A program made the translations under genes and the position numbers. Positions 26,911 through 35,633 of a stretch of 64,000 nucleotides of DNA are shown one piece after another. Location of the stretch: NCBI RefSeq assembly GCF_028771845.1, contig NZ_CP118270.1, positions 6,919,960 through 6,983,959 of the forward strand, in the 5' to 3' direction. Source of the DNA: Paenibacillus marchantiae. GTDB lineage: Bacteria > Bacillota > Bacilli > Paenibacillales > Paenibacillaceae. Under the pieces are notes generated by a model. It had not been told where the DNA came from. It saw nothing but the letters and a program-made list of their open reading frames with translations, and did not search any database. Numbering within the stretch: the stretch's first letter is position 1; each line of letters opens with the position of its first letter.

Positions 26911-29667
26911 ATGACACGCAAACACAAACCCAAAGGCCTTATCCCCAAAGTAACCGCAATGGTTCTCACTTCGGCTCTGCTTGGACAAGTCATTGCCTCA
27001 TCCGTTTATGCCGGAGACACGCTTCCTTACACAGGTGACAGCGCCAAGGGAGTAAATCAGCCTTATCAGCATGGCTACACCGCTGCCCAGATTCTGAATT
27101 GGACACCCGAAAGTGATATCCATGGTGAACTGCTTCGTGCTCATGTACCTTTGCAACCACGTAACTATTCCTTTGCGGCCACGCAGGCTTATCCCGAACT
27201 CAGCCCGGACACCCAGCTGTTTACGATGAGTGGCGATTATGGCAATTCATTCTTCGATAGCACCCCTTACACGAATGATTTCAGCGAGTACCTCTTTAAT
27301 TATTGGCAGTACACAGACTATTATAGCTATTGGCATGGTATGGCTTCTGCTGGCGTGCCTGAGGAATTGTATGACCCCAATAAGGAATGGACGGAAAAGT
27401 ACTTTGAGTTTGGCATTTTGAACATTCCGAATCCGGCCTACACCAATGCTGCACACAAAAACGGTGTCCGTTCCATCGCCAACATCTTCTTCTCAGACAA
27501 TGATCGTGGACCACAAACCTACAAGCAGATGCTTGTGCAGGATGAAAAAGGGAACTTCCCTGTTGCTGCAAAGCTGGTCGAGATGGCAAAGTATTATAAT
27601 TACGACGGATACTTCTTCAATCAGGAAGAGGTTGCCAAAGGCGTTGCGCCTGAAGACATCGCTTCCTACAAGAAATTCATGAAATATTTAAAAAACGAAG
27701 GACTATATGTTCAGTGGTATGACTCCACCATCAATACAACGGGCAAAATTCAATACCAGAACCAGTTTAACGGACTCAACAGTCCTTTTGTGCAAGATTC
27801 TGCTTTAGGCAGAGTCTCGGATTCGATCTTCCTGAATTACGTGTGGAACCATGACATGCTGCGTGATTCACGCGATCATGCCATTGGTTTGGGACTTGAC
27901 CCACTGGAAACGGTATTTGCCGGTGTCGAAGGTGGGAATGACCAGTTTGGCCGTTGGAAGCAGCTCTACGATCTGCGTAACAATCTGGACGAGAACGGTC
28001 AACCGATGAACAGTATTGCAACACTTGGTGCTGACTTTACCCATAATGCCCTCGATGAAGAAATGGGCGATGGCAGCACGAATCATAGAGCCGATGATGA
28101 GTACCAATGGATGACCTTTGTTCGTGACCGCGCTTGGTGGTCAGGTCCAAATCAGGACCCAACCAACGCACGCCGTACGGCATCCGTCGATCTGTCCGAT
28201 GTGTATGCTTCGGGTGCAAAGTGGGACGGCATCGCCGCTTATCTCACCGAACGCTCCGTTATTCACGGCTCCAATTTTGTGACCAATTTCAATACAGGCC
28301 ACGGTCTGAAATATTATGAGGGGGGAACCGTCTCCAATGCAACCGAATGGTCCAATATTAATATTCAGGATATCCCAGTCACCTGGCAGTGGTGGATGGA
28401 TAGTCAAGGTGACAAACTCACTGTTGATTTTGACTATGGTCCAACCTATGAAAAAGGTGCTCGTTATACGTATGATTCCGTTGGTGCGTTCACTGGCGGC
28501 AGTTCTCTTGTGGTGAACGGAAGTCTAAATGCGGACAATTTCCTGCGTCTGTACAAGACGGATCTGTCGATCAACGCCCAATCCAAACTGGAACTCACCT
28601 ATAATAAACCGTCTGTCAACGACGCTTCCTCCATGTATGTCGGACTGATATTTGAGGATGAACCAACCAAAGTAGTCAAAGTCAAAGTGCCAGATTCAGG
28701 TCAGCACACGGCAGGCTGGAAGACTACTTCACTCGATCTAAGTGCATACCAAGGGAAGACCGTCGCAGCTTTTGGTCTATCCTTCGACCCTAATGGTACT
28801 ACGATTGAAAAATATCAGATGAACATTGGTGAAATTCGTATATCCGACGGTTCTGCCGCCAAACCGAATGCTCCAACCGGATTCCATATTACCAAAGCAC
28901 TGACCAACACCGATGAGTTGGTTGTCGAATGGGATATCGAGGACTATTCAAAGGTTAAGCAATATAATCTGTATGAGAACGGCGCTTATGTCGGTGGCGT
29001 GTATGACTCCACATTTTATATTAAAACGCTCAAACATCCCGCTGGCGAATTGTCCATTCGTGCTGTAGGCGCAGATGGTATCGAAAGTGAAGCAACCGTC
29101 CTGTCCTATGATCTGAATGCAGCTGTTCAGGACATTGATGTGAAATTCAAGAACAATGGCGATGCTATTGTCAGTTGGAAAAACCCGAAGAAGAACCCAG
29201 GTAAAGAGCCGATCCAGCTTACACTCCAAACGGAGTATACGAAGGAACCTTTCACCAAGACACTTCAGGTCAAAAAAGAAAAACAGTCTGCCATTCTGAC
29301 AGGTCTTCCGACCAATGGCGAACATTACGTCCTGGATATTGCCATTGGCAAACAGAATCCAGTCACTACGACCGGACAACTGGCAGATACTCAGATTACA
29401 CCATATGCCAAGGAAAAGGTTACGGTAAAGGATGGAAAGTATACCCTCGCATTGCCTGATTTGGAGGATTGGTACAAAATCTATATCTATGAAAATGAGG
29501 TACCACGCGAATTCGGAGTAACTTACGTTTCGCAAAAATTCCCTTATATCATTCGGGGCAGAACGAAGCTGAGCGAGCTGACATTCACTCCCGCATCCAG
29601 CACCAGCTCCCTGAAGCTCGTTATCGAAGATTATGCTGGCAATAAAGCAACGACGATTCTGCGATAA
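26911..29667 (+). CDS. Secreted endo-beta-N-acetylglucosaminidase, glycoside hydrolase family 85
   Basis: A 918-residue protein with a signal peptide (about 1-34, ending SVYAGD) and no sortase motif or S-layer domains, so probably released. The GH85 barrel carries the family catalytic pair as N237-x-E239 in YDGYFFNQEE, as in Endo-A and Endo-D. C-terminal beta-sandwich and fibronectin-like modules follow from about 480. GH85 enzymes cut the chitobiose core of N-glycans, leaving one GlcNAc on the protein. The start follows AAGGAGG. It is divergent from the kinase gene and is the only secreted enzyme of the locus. High-mannose specificity is inferred from the neighbouring mannosidases. Confidence 0.95.
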   Translation: MTRKHKPKGLIPKVTAMVLTSALLGQVIASSVYAGDTLPYTGDSAKGVNQPYQHGYTAAQILNWTPESDIHGELLRAHVPLQPRNYSFAATQAYPELSPDTQLFTMSGDYGNSFFDSTPYTNDFSEYLFNYWQYTDYYSYWHGMASAGVPEELYDPNKEWTEKYFEFGILNIPNPAYTNAAHKNGVRSIANIFFSDNDRGPQTYKQMLVQDEKGNFPVAAKLVEMAKYYNYDGYFFNQEEVAKGVAPEDIASYKKFMKYLKNEGLYVQWYDSTINTTGKIQYQNQFNGLNSPFVQDSALGRVSDSIFLNYVWNHDMLRDSRDHAIGLGLDPLETVFAGVEGGNDQFGRWKQLYDLRNNLDENGQPMNSIATLGADFTHNALDEEMGDGSTNHRADDEYQWMTFVRDRAWWSGPNQDPTNARRTASVDLSDVYASGAKWDGIAAYLTERSVIHGSNFVTNFNTGHGLKYYEGGTVSNATEWSNINIQDIPVTWQWWMDSQGDKLTVDFDYGPTYEKGARYTYDSVGAFTGGSSLVVNGSLNADNFLRLYKTDLSINAQSKLELTYNKPSVNDASSMYVGLIFEDEPTKVVKVKVPDSGQHTAGWKTTSLDLSAYQGKTVAAFGLSFDPNGTTIEKYQMNIGEIRISDGSAAKPNAPTGFHITKALTNTDELVVEWDIEDYSKVKQYNLYENGAYVGGVYDSTFYIKTLKHPAGELSIRAVGADGIESEATVLSYDLNAAVQDIDVKFKNNGDAIVSWKNPKKNPGKEPIQLTLQTEYTKEPFTKTLQVKKEKQSAILTGLPTNGEHYVLDIAIGKQNPVTTTGQLADTQITPYAKEKVTVKDGKYTLALPDLEDWYKIYIYENEVPREFGVTYVSQKFPYIIRGRTKLSELTFTPASSTSSLKLVIEDYAGNKATTILR

Positions 29668-29689
29668 AAGATTCACAAGAAATCAATCC

Positions 29690-29727
29690 AGCCCTTTCGC
29701 TTCCCTAAAGGAAGTCGAAAGGGCCTA
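29690..29727 (+). terminator. Terminator after the GH85 gene
   Basis: GCCCTTTCGCTTCC (29691-29704) pairs with GGAAGTCGAAAGGGC (29710-29724), followed by a modest T-rich stretch (CTAATTTATG). Confidence 0.7.
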
Positions 29728-29755
29728 ATTTATGTTTGGCACTTTTAATTTAACC

Positions 29756-30412
29756 CTACAATACGCCGTTCATCCCACCAAATATCCGACCTAAAACATT
29801 AAAATAGATCATAATAAATGACAATATAACTGCTATCGATAGAATGGGTAAAAATTGTTTTTTATTTATCGGTATGATCAGCAACAACACAACAATCATG
29901 ATTAAATATATTATCATAAGGACTGGAATTAAATAGTAATGAGTGTGAATGGGTAAGTAAGCGTGACGTAATTGAAACCCTTCTGACAGTAATAATGTAA
30001 TGGGGAGAGCTGCAACAACATTAGATAACAGCCCATTCCCACGTGCATACCACATAATATAAGCACAGATCGGAGATACCACCGCACATATCCCCCAAAA
30101 AAACATAGCCTTCTCTGGAGAAAAATGTAGAAATAACACGGTGTAAACATAATACACGGTCAGCATTGACCCAAAAAAGATGAATATTTTTACTGCCGCC
30201 AATTTTGGAGAATAGCTAAAAACCGCTATAAGCGCTGCAACAAATACCCATACACCCAGACGACCACCTATACTGTCAAATATAGGGTTTACCCCCGGAA
30301 CATCAACAAGTTTGGCTGCCACCCCAATGATAACTCCGATCAGCATGGCATACCCTATCGATACAACTTTTTGTTTTGTGGTTGATTCGCTCTTCACTCT
30401 AATCTGATTCAT
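29756..30412 (-). CDS. Multi-pass membrane protein of unknown function
   Basis: A 218-residue hydrophobic protein with a short positively charged N-terminus and about seven predicted membrane segments. I recognise no catalytic or transport motif. Its ATG directly abuts the DinB-gene stop (TAAATG), so it is translated by coupling and belongs to the WYL-DinB operon. Its AT-rich content is higher than that of the neighbouring glycan genes. Function unknown. Confidence 0.75.
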   Translation of the reverse strand: MNQIRVKSESTTKQKVVSIGYAMLIGVIIGVAAKLVDVPGVNPIFDSIGGRLGVWVFVAALIAVFSYSPKLAAVKIFIFFGSMLTVYYVYTVLFLHFSPEKAMFFWGICAVVSPICAYIMWYARGNGLLSNVVAALPITLLLSEGFQLRHAYLPIHTHYYLIPVLMIIYLIMIVVLLLIIPINKKQFLPILSIAVILSFIMIYFNVLGRIFGGMNGVL

Positions 30413-30931
30413 TTACCCTTGAACTTTCTGCTGTTCCAACAAATAAAATATATAATCGGTTGGCACACCGCTATAACCCTGCTGTCTCAACATCGCCGTC
30501 ACATTGCCCCGATGATACGTCCCGTGGTTGACAACATGCTGCAGGATGTCGGAAAAACGTGTTTCCATTTTACCGTATTTTGGATGCTCGATCGTCATCT
30601 TCTTGTCCGGTTCAGGCGTATTCCGCAGTAAATCGCGGAAACGTTCAGCAACGCTGCCAAACAGCTCCTGCATCTCATTCACAGTTTTACCCTGCGCTTC
30701 CTCAGTCCAGCCCGAGATTTTCGGGAAGATCTCCTCGTTCGGAACTTCCGCGAGCACGAGCATATAGAGCTGTTCGAACAAATACATGTGCGCACATGTT
30801 TGTGATACAGATGGGAACACGCTCGTCACTTCCGCATGGAATACCTCCTCTGGGAGTTGCTCCAGGTGTGCAAACAATCGATCGTTTGCCCAAACATGAT
30901 AGTCATACTGTTGGTATGGTTGTTGAAGCAT
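30413..30931 (-). CDS. DinB-family metal-dependent protein
   Basis: A 172-residue four-helix DinB/YfiT-like protein. The histidine triad is visible as H in QTCAHMYLFEQ and the HxxxH in NHGTYHRGN. The family binds a divalent metal, and many members are thiol-dependent transferases or have no known role. The name does not imply DNA damage control here. I place the start at 30931, with an AAAGGTG site upstream, instead of the longer open frame to 31030 that would overlap the regulator gene. Confidence 0.85.
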   Translation of the reverse strand: MLQQPYQQYDYHVWANDRLFAHLEQLPEEVFHAEVTSVFPSVSQTCAHMYLFEQLYMLVLAEVPNEEIFPKISGWTEEAQGKTVNEMQELFGSVAERFRDLLRNTPEPDKKMTIEHPKYGKMETRFSDILQHVVNHGTYHRGNVTAMLRQQGYSGVPTDYIFYLLEQQKVQG

Positions 30932-31026
30932 CGATAAATTCACCTTTCCCTTCTTCGCATGGTTTGGCTGCCGCTGCTGTGTCTTTATCATATAACAAGT
31001 TCGCTGACAAATGTTGTCAGCAAACT

Positions 31027-31998
31027 TCAATTCGGATCGTTTTCATAATGTTTGGCGATACCGTATGCCTTTTCTTGAATCCGCCGCTTCAACTCCAGTG
31101 GTTCGCGGATGCGAATGGCCGTGCCGAACGTCAGGAGATATGTCGGAAGGTACTTGTTCATCGTCGGAGCATCGATCAGAAACCGTGCCTCCCGATCGGT
31201 TCGCTCCGTCAAATAGTGGCGCAGATGCCAGTGGTTGCAAACCGCATTAAGCGTGTCAGGCTGTCCCTCGATACGGATAACGGTTAACGGCCCATCTGCC
31301 TCCCGTCTCTGGTTGGACTGCTCACAGAAAAACGCGGACGCAGAGAAAGACTCCAGCTTGTCAAACCTCGCTTCGGTTGACTCCAGCTGTTCGATTCGTT
31401 CGACGCGAAACGTCCGCATCGCCTGCGACCGATGGCAGAACGCGACAATGTACCATTCATTTCGGTCATACGCTAGCCCATATGGATCGACTTCACGTTC
31501 GTCAGCCTGCTCCGCATTCGCTTTGCGATAGACCATACGGACCGTTCGCCCGTCTTTCGTCGCTTGTTCCAAGTCCCGCAACAACGGAACTACAGAAGGT
31601 GCACGCGCTGAAGAAACGACGTCCAAGCTGCTCTGCTGGCGAGACAGATCGTGGCGCTGCTCCTCGTGCAGTCCGTTCTCCACCTTCTTCAACGCATACT
31701 CCAGCTCCTGCACATACGGATAACCAGCACCTTGGGCAAATTTAAACGCATCCACAAGTGCCTTCAACTCTACAGAGTTGAAGAACAATGGCGTTTCCTT
31801 AAAACTCTCCAGAATATGAACACCGCCATCATGGCCCGATTCCGCAACGACCGGCACGCCACTTGCGCATAATGCGTCGATATATCGGTACACGGTGCGG
31901 ACGCTAATCTCCAAATTGTCTGCGATCTGAGCGGCGGTGAACTTTCTTCCGGATCGCAGCATCCAAAGCATGGACAGCATGTTATCCCATTTCGCCAT
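31027..31998 (-). CDS. WYL-domain transcriptional regulator (DeoR/YafY-like)
   Basis: A 323-residue regulator: an N-terminal winged helix-turn-helix (about 18-60, FTAAQIADNLEISVRTVYRYI) and a WYL ligand-binding domain (about 145-230, with DPYGLAYDRNEWYIVAFC), then the WCX C-terminal part. WYL proteins bind nucleotides or nucleic acid and often control stress or defence genes. It heads an operon with the DinB and membrane genes and probably regulates it. No defence gene is adjacent. Confidence 0.92.
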   Translation of the reverse strand: MAKWDNMLSMLWMLRSGRKFTAAQIADNLEISVRTVYRYIDALCASGVPVVAESGHDGGVHILESFKETPLFFNSVELKALVDAFKFAQGAGYPYVQELEYALKKVENGLHEEQRHDLSRQQSSLDVVSSARAPSVVPLLRDLEQATKDGRTVRMVYRKANAEQADEREVDPYGLAYDRNEWYIVAFCHRSQAMRTFRVERIEQLESTEARFDKLESFSASAFFCEQSNQRREADGPLTVIRIEGQPDTLNAVCNHWHLRHYLTERTDREARFLIDAPTMNKYLPTYLLTFGTAIRIREPLELKRRIQEKAYGIAKHYENDPN

Positions 31999-32027
31999 CG
32001 GGAGTCCCCCTCTTTTCTTGAAAGAAT

Positions 32028-32066
32028 AAAAGGCGAGTCTCCTTTAATTTAGGTGACTCGCCTTTT
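32028..32066 (-). terminator. Terminator after dnaB
   Basis: AAAAGGCGAGTC pairs with GACTCGCCTTTT, with a T-run on either strand. It stands 20 bp past the dnaB stop, so dnaB transcription ends here and does not run to dnaI. Confidence 0.88.
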
Positions 32067-32084
32067 GGATGTATATTATGAAAA

Positions 32085-33620
32085 TTATGAAGTTCCCTTT
32101 TGTTTGCTTGCCTGCATCTGCTGGGCAAACCTCATCATCTCTTCGAACTCTTCTTCGGATACGGCATCGCCGTCGGCGCCTATGTCTTGTACAATCGGAA
32201 TTTCGGGTTTGGCTTTGGTTCCTTTGCCGTATGTACGGGAACGGGTTCCAGCTGCACCAGCAGCCTGTTTGCCTTTGACCTTAGCTTGGTCACGAATGTA
32301 TTGTACCGCCTTCTCATAGGAATTCACCTGCTTGAGCAGCATGTTGGAGGCAATAGCCTCAACAAAGTTACGGTTAATTCTTTGCTCACCGCCGGATACA
32401 AGCAATGCCATCAAATAATGAATCAGCACATTGATCACTTCACCAGGCAACTTGTAACTGAGGTCGATCTTCTCAAAAATGTCCACCAGGTTGTCCGGTA
32501 CGGCACCAGGGAAGAACGTCTGAAGCAATCGTGTGTAAGGCTCATTACGCAGCATCATATTGTATTGATGAATATCACACTTGGTCGAAAATTGCGGAGG
32601 CACTTCGACGTAGTATTCCATCTGTACCACATGTTCGACAGGCGGTTCACCGGAATCCTCTTTATGCTCAGGCTCCTCCATATGCTGTCTGAGAGCAACA
32701 ACCTTCGCTGCCTGCACCGTCTGCTGCTCATGTCGCTTCTTGGTCTGTCTGAACTGCAGGCTTGCCTTGTGTTGAAGATCATCCAGCACCAGCTGCCCCT
32801 GTGGGTTAAAGATATCATCTTCATCCAACAAACGACATACATCCTGTACGCTGAGATTGAACTTGTTCACCACATAATTCACAATGCCGAGCTGTTCGTG
32901 ATCGAACCGCAATTGCTCCACATGACGGCGATTGACCGACTCACGCGGAAAACGCAATATAATGTCGGCATAATTCAGGCTGTTCTCTTCGGCCGCACCA
33001 CTTATCCCGCTGCGCTGGGCCGAAGTCGAAACTTCCGACAACGCTTGTTCCAGTTCATAATCAATGACATGGGTATTCAATTCAAATATATCGTAAAAAG
33101 GAACGGAAATATTCTCTTTATTCGCTGCTGGGTAAGGCGCGTCACCGCTCTCTATCGCCGAAAAACCGGAACGTAGTGAGAGTACGGCGAACTTGCCGAT
33201 TTTGTCACGAAGCAACAGTGTCAAATGCTGTGTACGGAAAAATTCTGCCGGAGAGAGCGGAGGTTGCAGCTCATATTCATAAATGTAGTCGTCATTTTCC
33301 GGAATATACAGCCGAGAAGTCTGAAGCAAACCAACGGCTTCAAGCTTGGATGCCTGCTCCACCAAATACTTGCGCCCTTTCTCGCTGGGCTCGAGTCCCA
33401 ACGTCATGAACAGCCTCCGTTGCTGTTCAAGCGGCGAGTAACCGACCTGTTCACCGGGAAGATGCTGAAATAGCAGTCGATACAAGCCTATCGCAAAGGC
33501 ACCTACCATTGGCTGATACGCTCCGGTGAGCATGCGGTCATCCAGGGCACTAAGTCCAAACTCCCTGTATACGCAGTAGCGATGATGTTCAGTATAATGG
33601 TGCAAATTCTTCATGCGCAT
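32085..33620 (-). CDS. dnaB: Replication initiation and membrane attachment protein DnaB
   Basis: A 511-residue protein of the Firmicute DnaB/DnaD family (not the helicase). The N-terminal winged-helix part (residues 1-180, beginning near MKNLHHYTEHHRYCVYREFGLS) and the C-terminal DDBH2 domain (about 370-460, with YTRLLQTFFPGAVPDNLVDIFEK) are visible. DnaB works with DnaD and DnaI to load the helicase at the origin and at restart sites. The start has AAGGAG 8 nt upstream. It is separated from dnaI by the 25-kb locus. Confidence 0.93.
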   Translation of the reverse strand: MRMKNLHHYTEHHRYCVYREFGLSALDDRMLTGAYQPMVGAFAIGLYRLLFQHLPGEQVGYSPLEQQRRLFMTLGLEPSEKGRKYLVEQASKLEAVGLLQTSRLYIPENDDYIYEYELQPPLSPAEFFRTQHLTLLLRDKIGKFAVLSLRSGFSAIESGDAPYPAANKENISVPFYDIFELNTHVIDYELEQALSEVSTSAQRSGISGAAEENSLNYADIILRFPRESVNRRHVEQLRFDHEQLGIVNYVVNKFNLSVQDVCRLLDEDDIFNPQGQLVLDDLQHKASLQFRQTKKRHEQQTVQAAKVVALRQHMEEPEHKEDSGEPPVEHVVQMEYYVEVPPQFSTKCDIHQYNMMLRNEPYTRLLQTFFPGAVPDNLVDIFEKIDLSYKLPGEVINVLIHYLMALLVSGGEQRINRNFVEAIASNMLLKQVNSYEKAVQYIRDQAKVKGKQAAGAAGTRSRTYGKGTKAKPEIPIVQDIGADGDAVSEEEFEEMMRFAQQMQASKQKGTS

Positions 33621-33975
33621 AGCTTGATCTCCTTCTCCCCAAAAGTATGTTTATCTATTCTATCATAAATGTCCGATCCTCAAATGCTCAAAAACAGGTA
33701 AAAAACGGACCTGTTCTCGCTCCGTTTCGTCCTAGGTCGACAGCATTCACGTTTTCGCAGAGTTGCTAGATTACTATAAAAGCTACAGCCTTAGAACACA
33801 AGTAAACATATGGAGAAATGTTATCCAGATATATATGAGACATGTCCGCATTATCATGCACAATTTTTTGATGCATGCCAAAAAGCCTTCCCTTTGCACT
33901 CGTAAGCGTTTACGACAAAGGCAAGACCTTTACGGAAAATGCAGTCCAGCGTTTGCTGCCAAATTGGCTAGCCGA
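33621..33975. other. Gene-free stretch between dnaB and yuiB
   Basis: No gene is supported. A 119-codon plus-strand frame starting at 33763 lacks a ribosome binding site and runs antisense into yuiB. A hairpin at 33893-33921 (CCTTTG...CAAAGG enclosing TCGTAA-GCG-TTTACGA) is followed on the minus strand by a T-run and may be the yuiB terminator. Its core resembles a cre site with mismatched ends. Confidence 0.5.
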
Positions 33976-34269
33976 TTAAAACATTTTGTACCCACCCAGA
34001 CGAAGTTTGCGAATGGCCCAGCCACTGATGACCGCTCCAGCAAGTCCAGCTACGCCCGTCATATAGTCTACAATATGGAAAGAACCCAAATGCGACATCA
34101 ACGATGCCGTATGATCCCATAAGGAATACACGACGACAGGCAGAATGACAATAATGAACAGATAGGAAGGAAACCAGGTTGTCTTCATCAGCATATTCAG
34201 AATGAAACCGATACCAAACATCATAACGAAAAATAACACCATTAATACCAGCACAGGTATAAACTGCAT
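33976..34269 (-). CDS. yuiB: YuiB-family membrane protein
   Basis: A 97-residue protein with about three membrane segments, starting MQFIPVLVLMVLFFVMMFGIGF, which I recognise as the YuiB family. I start it at the ATG at 34269 (GAGGTG upstream) and not at the longer frame reaching 34356. In Bacillus, yuiB lies close to yumB (NADH dehydrogenase) and yumC (ferredoxin reductase), as here. Function unknown, though the context suggests a link to respiration. Confidence 0.82.
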   Translation of the reverse strand: MQFIPVLVLMVLFFVMMFGIGFILNMLMKTTWFPSYLFIIVILPVVVYSLWDHTASLMSHLGSFHIVDYMTGVAGLAGAVISGWAIRKLRLGGYKMF

Positions 34270-34399
34270 CGGGTGACGTTCACCTCTTCTTTCACTGACT
34301 CGGTTTCTCTTACTACGGATAGTAGATAGTGTACCGCAAAAAATGTGGCGAAGCAACGAACTTTCTGGACAAATTTCCCTATATTCACCTTCTCTTCAT

Positions 34400-34429
34400 T
34401 TGCCCTTCTGCTTCCTGTTGGGATACAAT
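34400..34429 (+). promoter_or_regulatory. Promoter of the coproheme decarboxylase gene
   Basis: TTGCCC (34400-34405), 18-bp spacer, TACAAT (34424-34429), about 70 bp before the start codon. Confidence 0.5.
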
Positions 34430-34498
34430 GAAGACGATAAAGTACTCAACCGTCCCTACCGGGATTTGGAAATATAACCTGCAGGAGGAATCAATTCA

Positions 34499-35245
34499 AT
34501 GAACGAAGCCGCATCAACACTGGAGGGCTGGTACGCCCTGCACGACTTCCGCTCGATTAACTGGGCCGCCTGGAAAGCAGCCGATGATGAGGAACGCGCC
34601 GTAGCACTGGACGAGCTTCAGGCATTCTGGAAGGAATGGAAAGCAGTAGAGGATTCATCCAAAGGAAGCACTGTCGTTTATACCGTTGTAGGACAGAAGG
34701 CTGACCTTGTCATGATGCACTTGCGTGAAACGCTCGAAGATTTGAAAGCCGTTGAGAACGCGTTTAACAAAACGATGTTTGCCCAGTACACCACCAAATC
34801 ATATTCTTATGTCAGTGTAGTGGAACTGAGCAATTATCTTGGCAAAGAGGGCGAAGACCCTATGCAGAACCCGGAAATTATCGCCCGTCTCAAACCGGTC
34901 CTGCCACAGCGGCAATACATCTGCTTCTACCCGATGAACAAAAAACGCGAGCTGAACGACAACTGGTACATGCTGTCGATGGACGAGCGTCGTACGATGA
35001 TGCGCAGCCACGGCATGATTGGTCGCAGTTACGCTGGCAAAGTGAAACAAATCATTACCGGTTCCGTTGGTTTCGACGACTGGGAATGGGGCGTTACCTT
35101 GTTTGCGGATGATGCACTTCAGTTCAAGAAGCTCGTTTACGAGATGCGTTTTGATGAAGTCAGTGCCCGTTATGGCGAATTCGGCTCTTTCTATGTAGGA
35201 AGCCTGCTGAACGAAGGAACATTGGAAGAGATGCTCAAGCTGTAA
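34499..35245 (+). CDS. chdC: Coproheme decarboxylase (HemQ/ChdC)
   Basis: Converts coproheme III to heme b by two peroxide-driven decarboxylations, the last step of heme synthesis in Firmicutes. Its 248 residues match the family length. The sequence has the chlorite-dismutase-like double ferredoxin fold, with the catalytic tyrosine region around QYICFYPMNKKRELNDNWY and the proximal histidine in RRTMMRSHGMIGRSYAGKVKQI. The start follows GCAGGAGG. It has its own promoter and terminator. Heme supply fits the neighbouring respiratory genes and ctaA further on. Confidence 0.96.
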   Translation: MNEAASTLEGWYALHDFRSINWAAWKAADDEERAVALDELQAFWKEWKAVEDSSKGSTVVYTVVGQKADLVMMHLRETLEDLKAVENAFNKTMFAQYTTKSYSYVSVVELSNYLGKEGEDPMQNPEIIARLKPVLPQRQYICFYPMNKKRELNDNWYMLSMDERRTMMRSHGMIGRSYAGKVKQIITGSVGFDDWEWGVTLFADDALQFKKLVYEMRFDEVSARYGEFGSFYVGSLLNEGTLEEMLKL

Positions 35246-35260
35246 ATCGGATAAATTACA

Positions 35261-35307
35261 AAAAGCACCGCGACACCTCCATTAAGGATAGGATCAGCGG
35301 TGCTTTT
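35261..35307 (+). terminator. Terminator after chdC
   Basis: AAAAGCACCGC pairs with GCGGTGCTTTT with a following T-rich tail. Works on both strands, so it may also serve the convergent 84-residue gene. Confidence 0.85.
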
Positions 35308-35378
35308 ACTTTTTCAAATGAATATGAAATGTTCAATAATAAATGGATGACTCATGATCTTTGGGATAACGTGAATGC

Positions 35379-35633
35379 TTAATCCTGATCCTCTTCATCA
35401 ATCGCTTTCAGAGATTCCAAAAACTCAGCCGTTGCCCGGTCACGGTCACGTCCCTTCTCCTTAAGCCGCTCAATGGCAGGCAAAATGAGAATATCAACTT
35501 CCTTCTGAACGATATAAGCTAGATCATACTGATCCTGTTCCTCCAGATAACCGCCAACCTGCATCAGGGCGTTGTAACGATCCAGTTCTTCGCGTGTGAG
35601 TAATCCTCTGACCTGAACACTGCAATGTCTCAT
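35379..35633 (-). CDS. Conserved small protein downstream of ndh, unknown function
   Basis: An 84-residue acidic, charged helical protein beginning MRHCSVQVRGLLTREELDRY and ending SLKAIDEEDQD. Its ATG overlaps the ndh stop as ATGA, which decides the start over a longer open frame inside ndh. I do not recognise a domain. Coupling to ndh suggests a role linked to the NADH dehydrogenase, but this is inference. Confidence 0.75.
   Translation of the reverse strand: MRHCSVQVRGLLTREELDRYNALMQVGGYLEEQDQYDLAYIVQKEVDILILPAIERLKEKGRDRDRATAEFLESLKAIDEEDQD

Noticed and set aside
6598..29667. Glycan locus as a prophage or integrative element
   Set aside because: No integrase, transposase, tRNA target or matching direct repeats were seen at the borders.
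28948..29676. 242-codon minus-strand frame inside the GH85 gene
   Set aside because: Shadow of the GH85 coding frame; high cysteine and isoleucine content without a motif.
30413..30931. DinB protein as a DNA-damage gene
   Set aside because: The DinB/YfiT name refers to a fold family; no LexA box is seen upstream of this operon.
32100..33176. 358-codon plus-strand frame inside dnaB
   Set aside because: Antisense shadow of dnaB with no recognisable domain.
33763..34122. 119-codon plus-strand frame between dnaB and yuiB
   Set aside because: No ribosome binding site, and it runs antisense into the well-supported yuiB.
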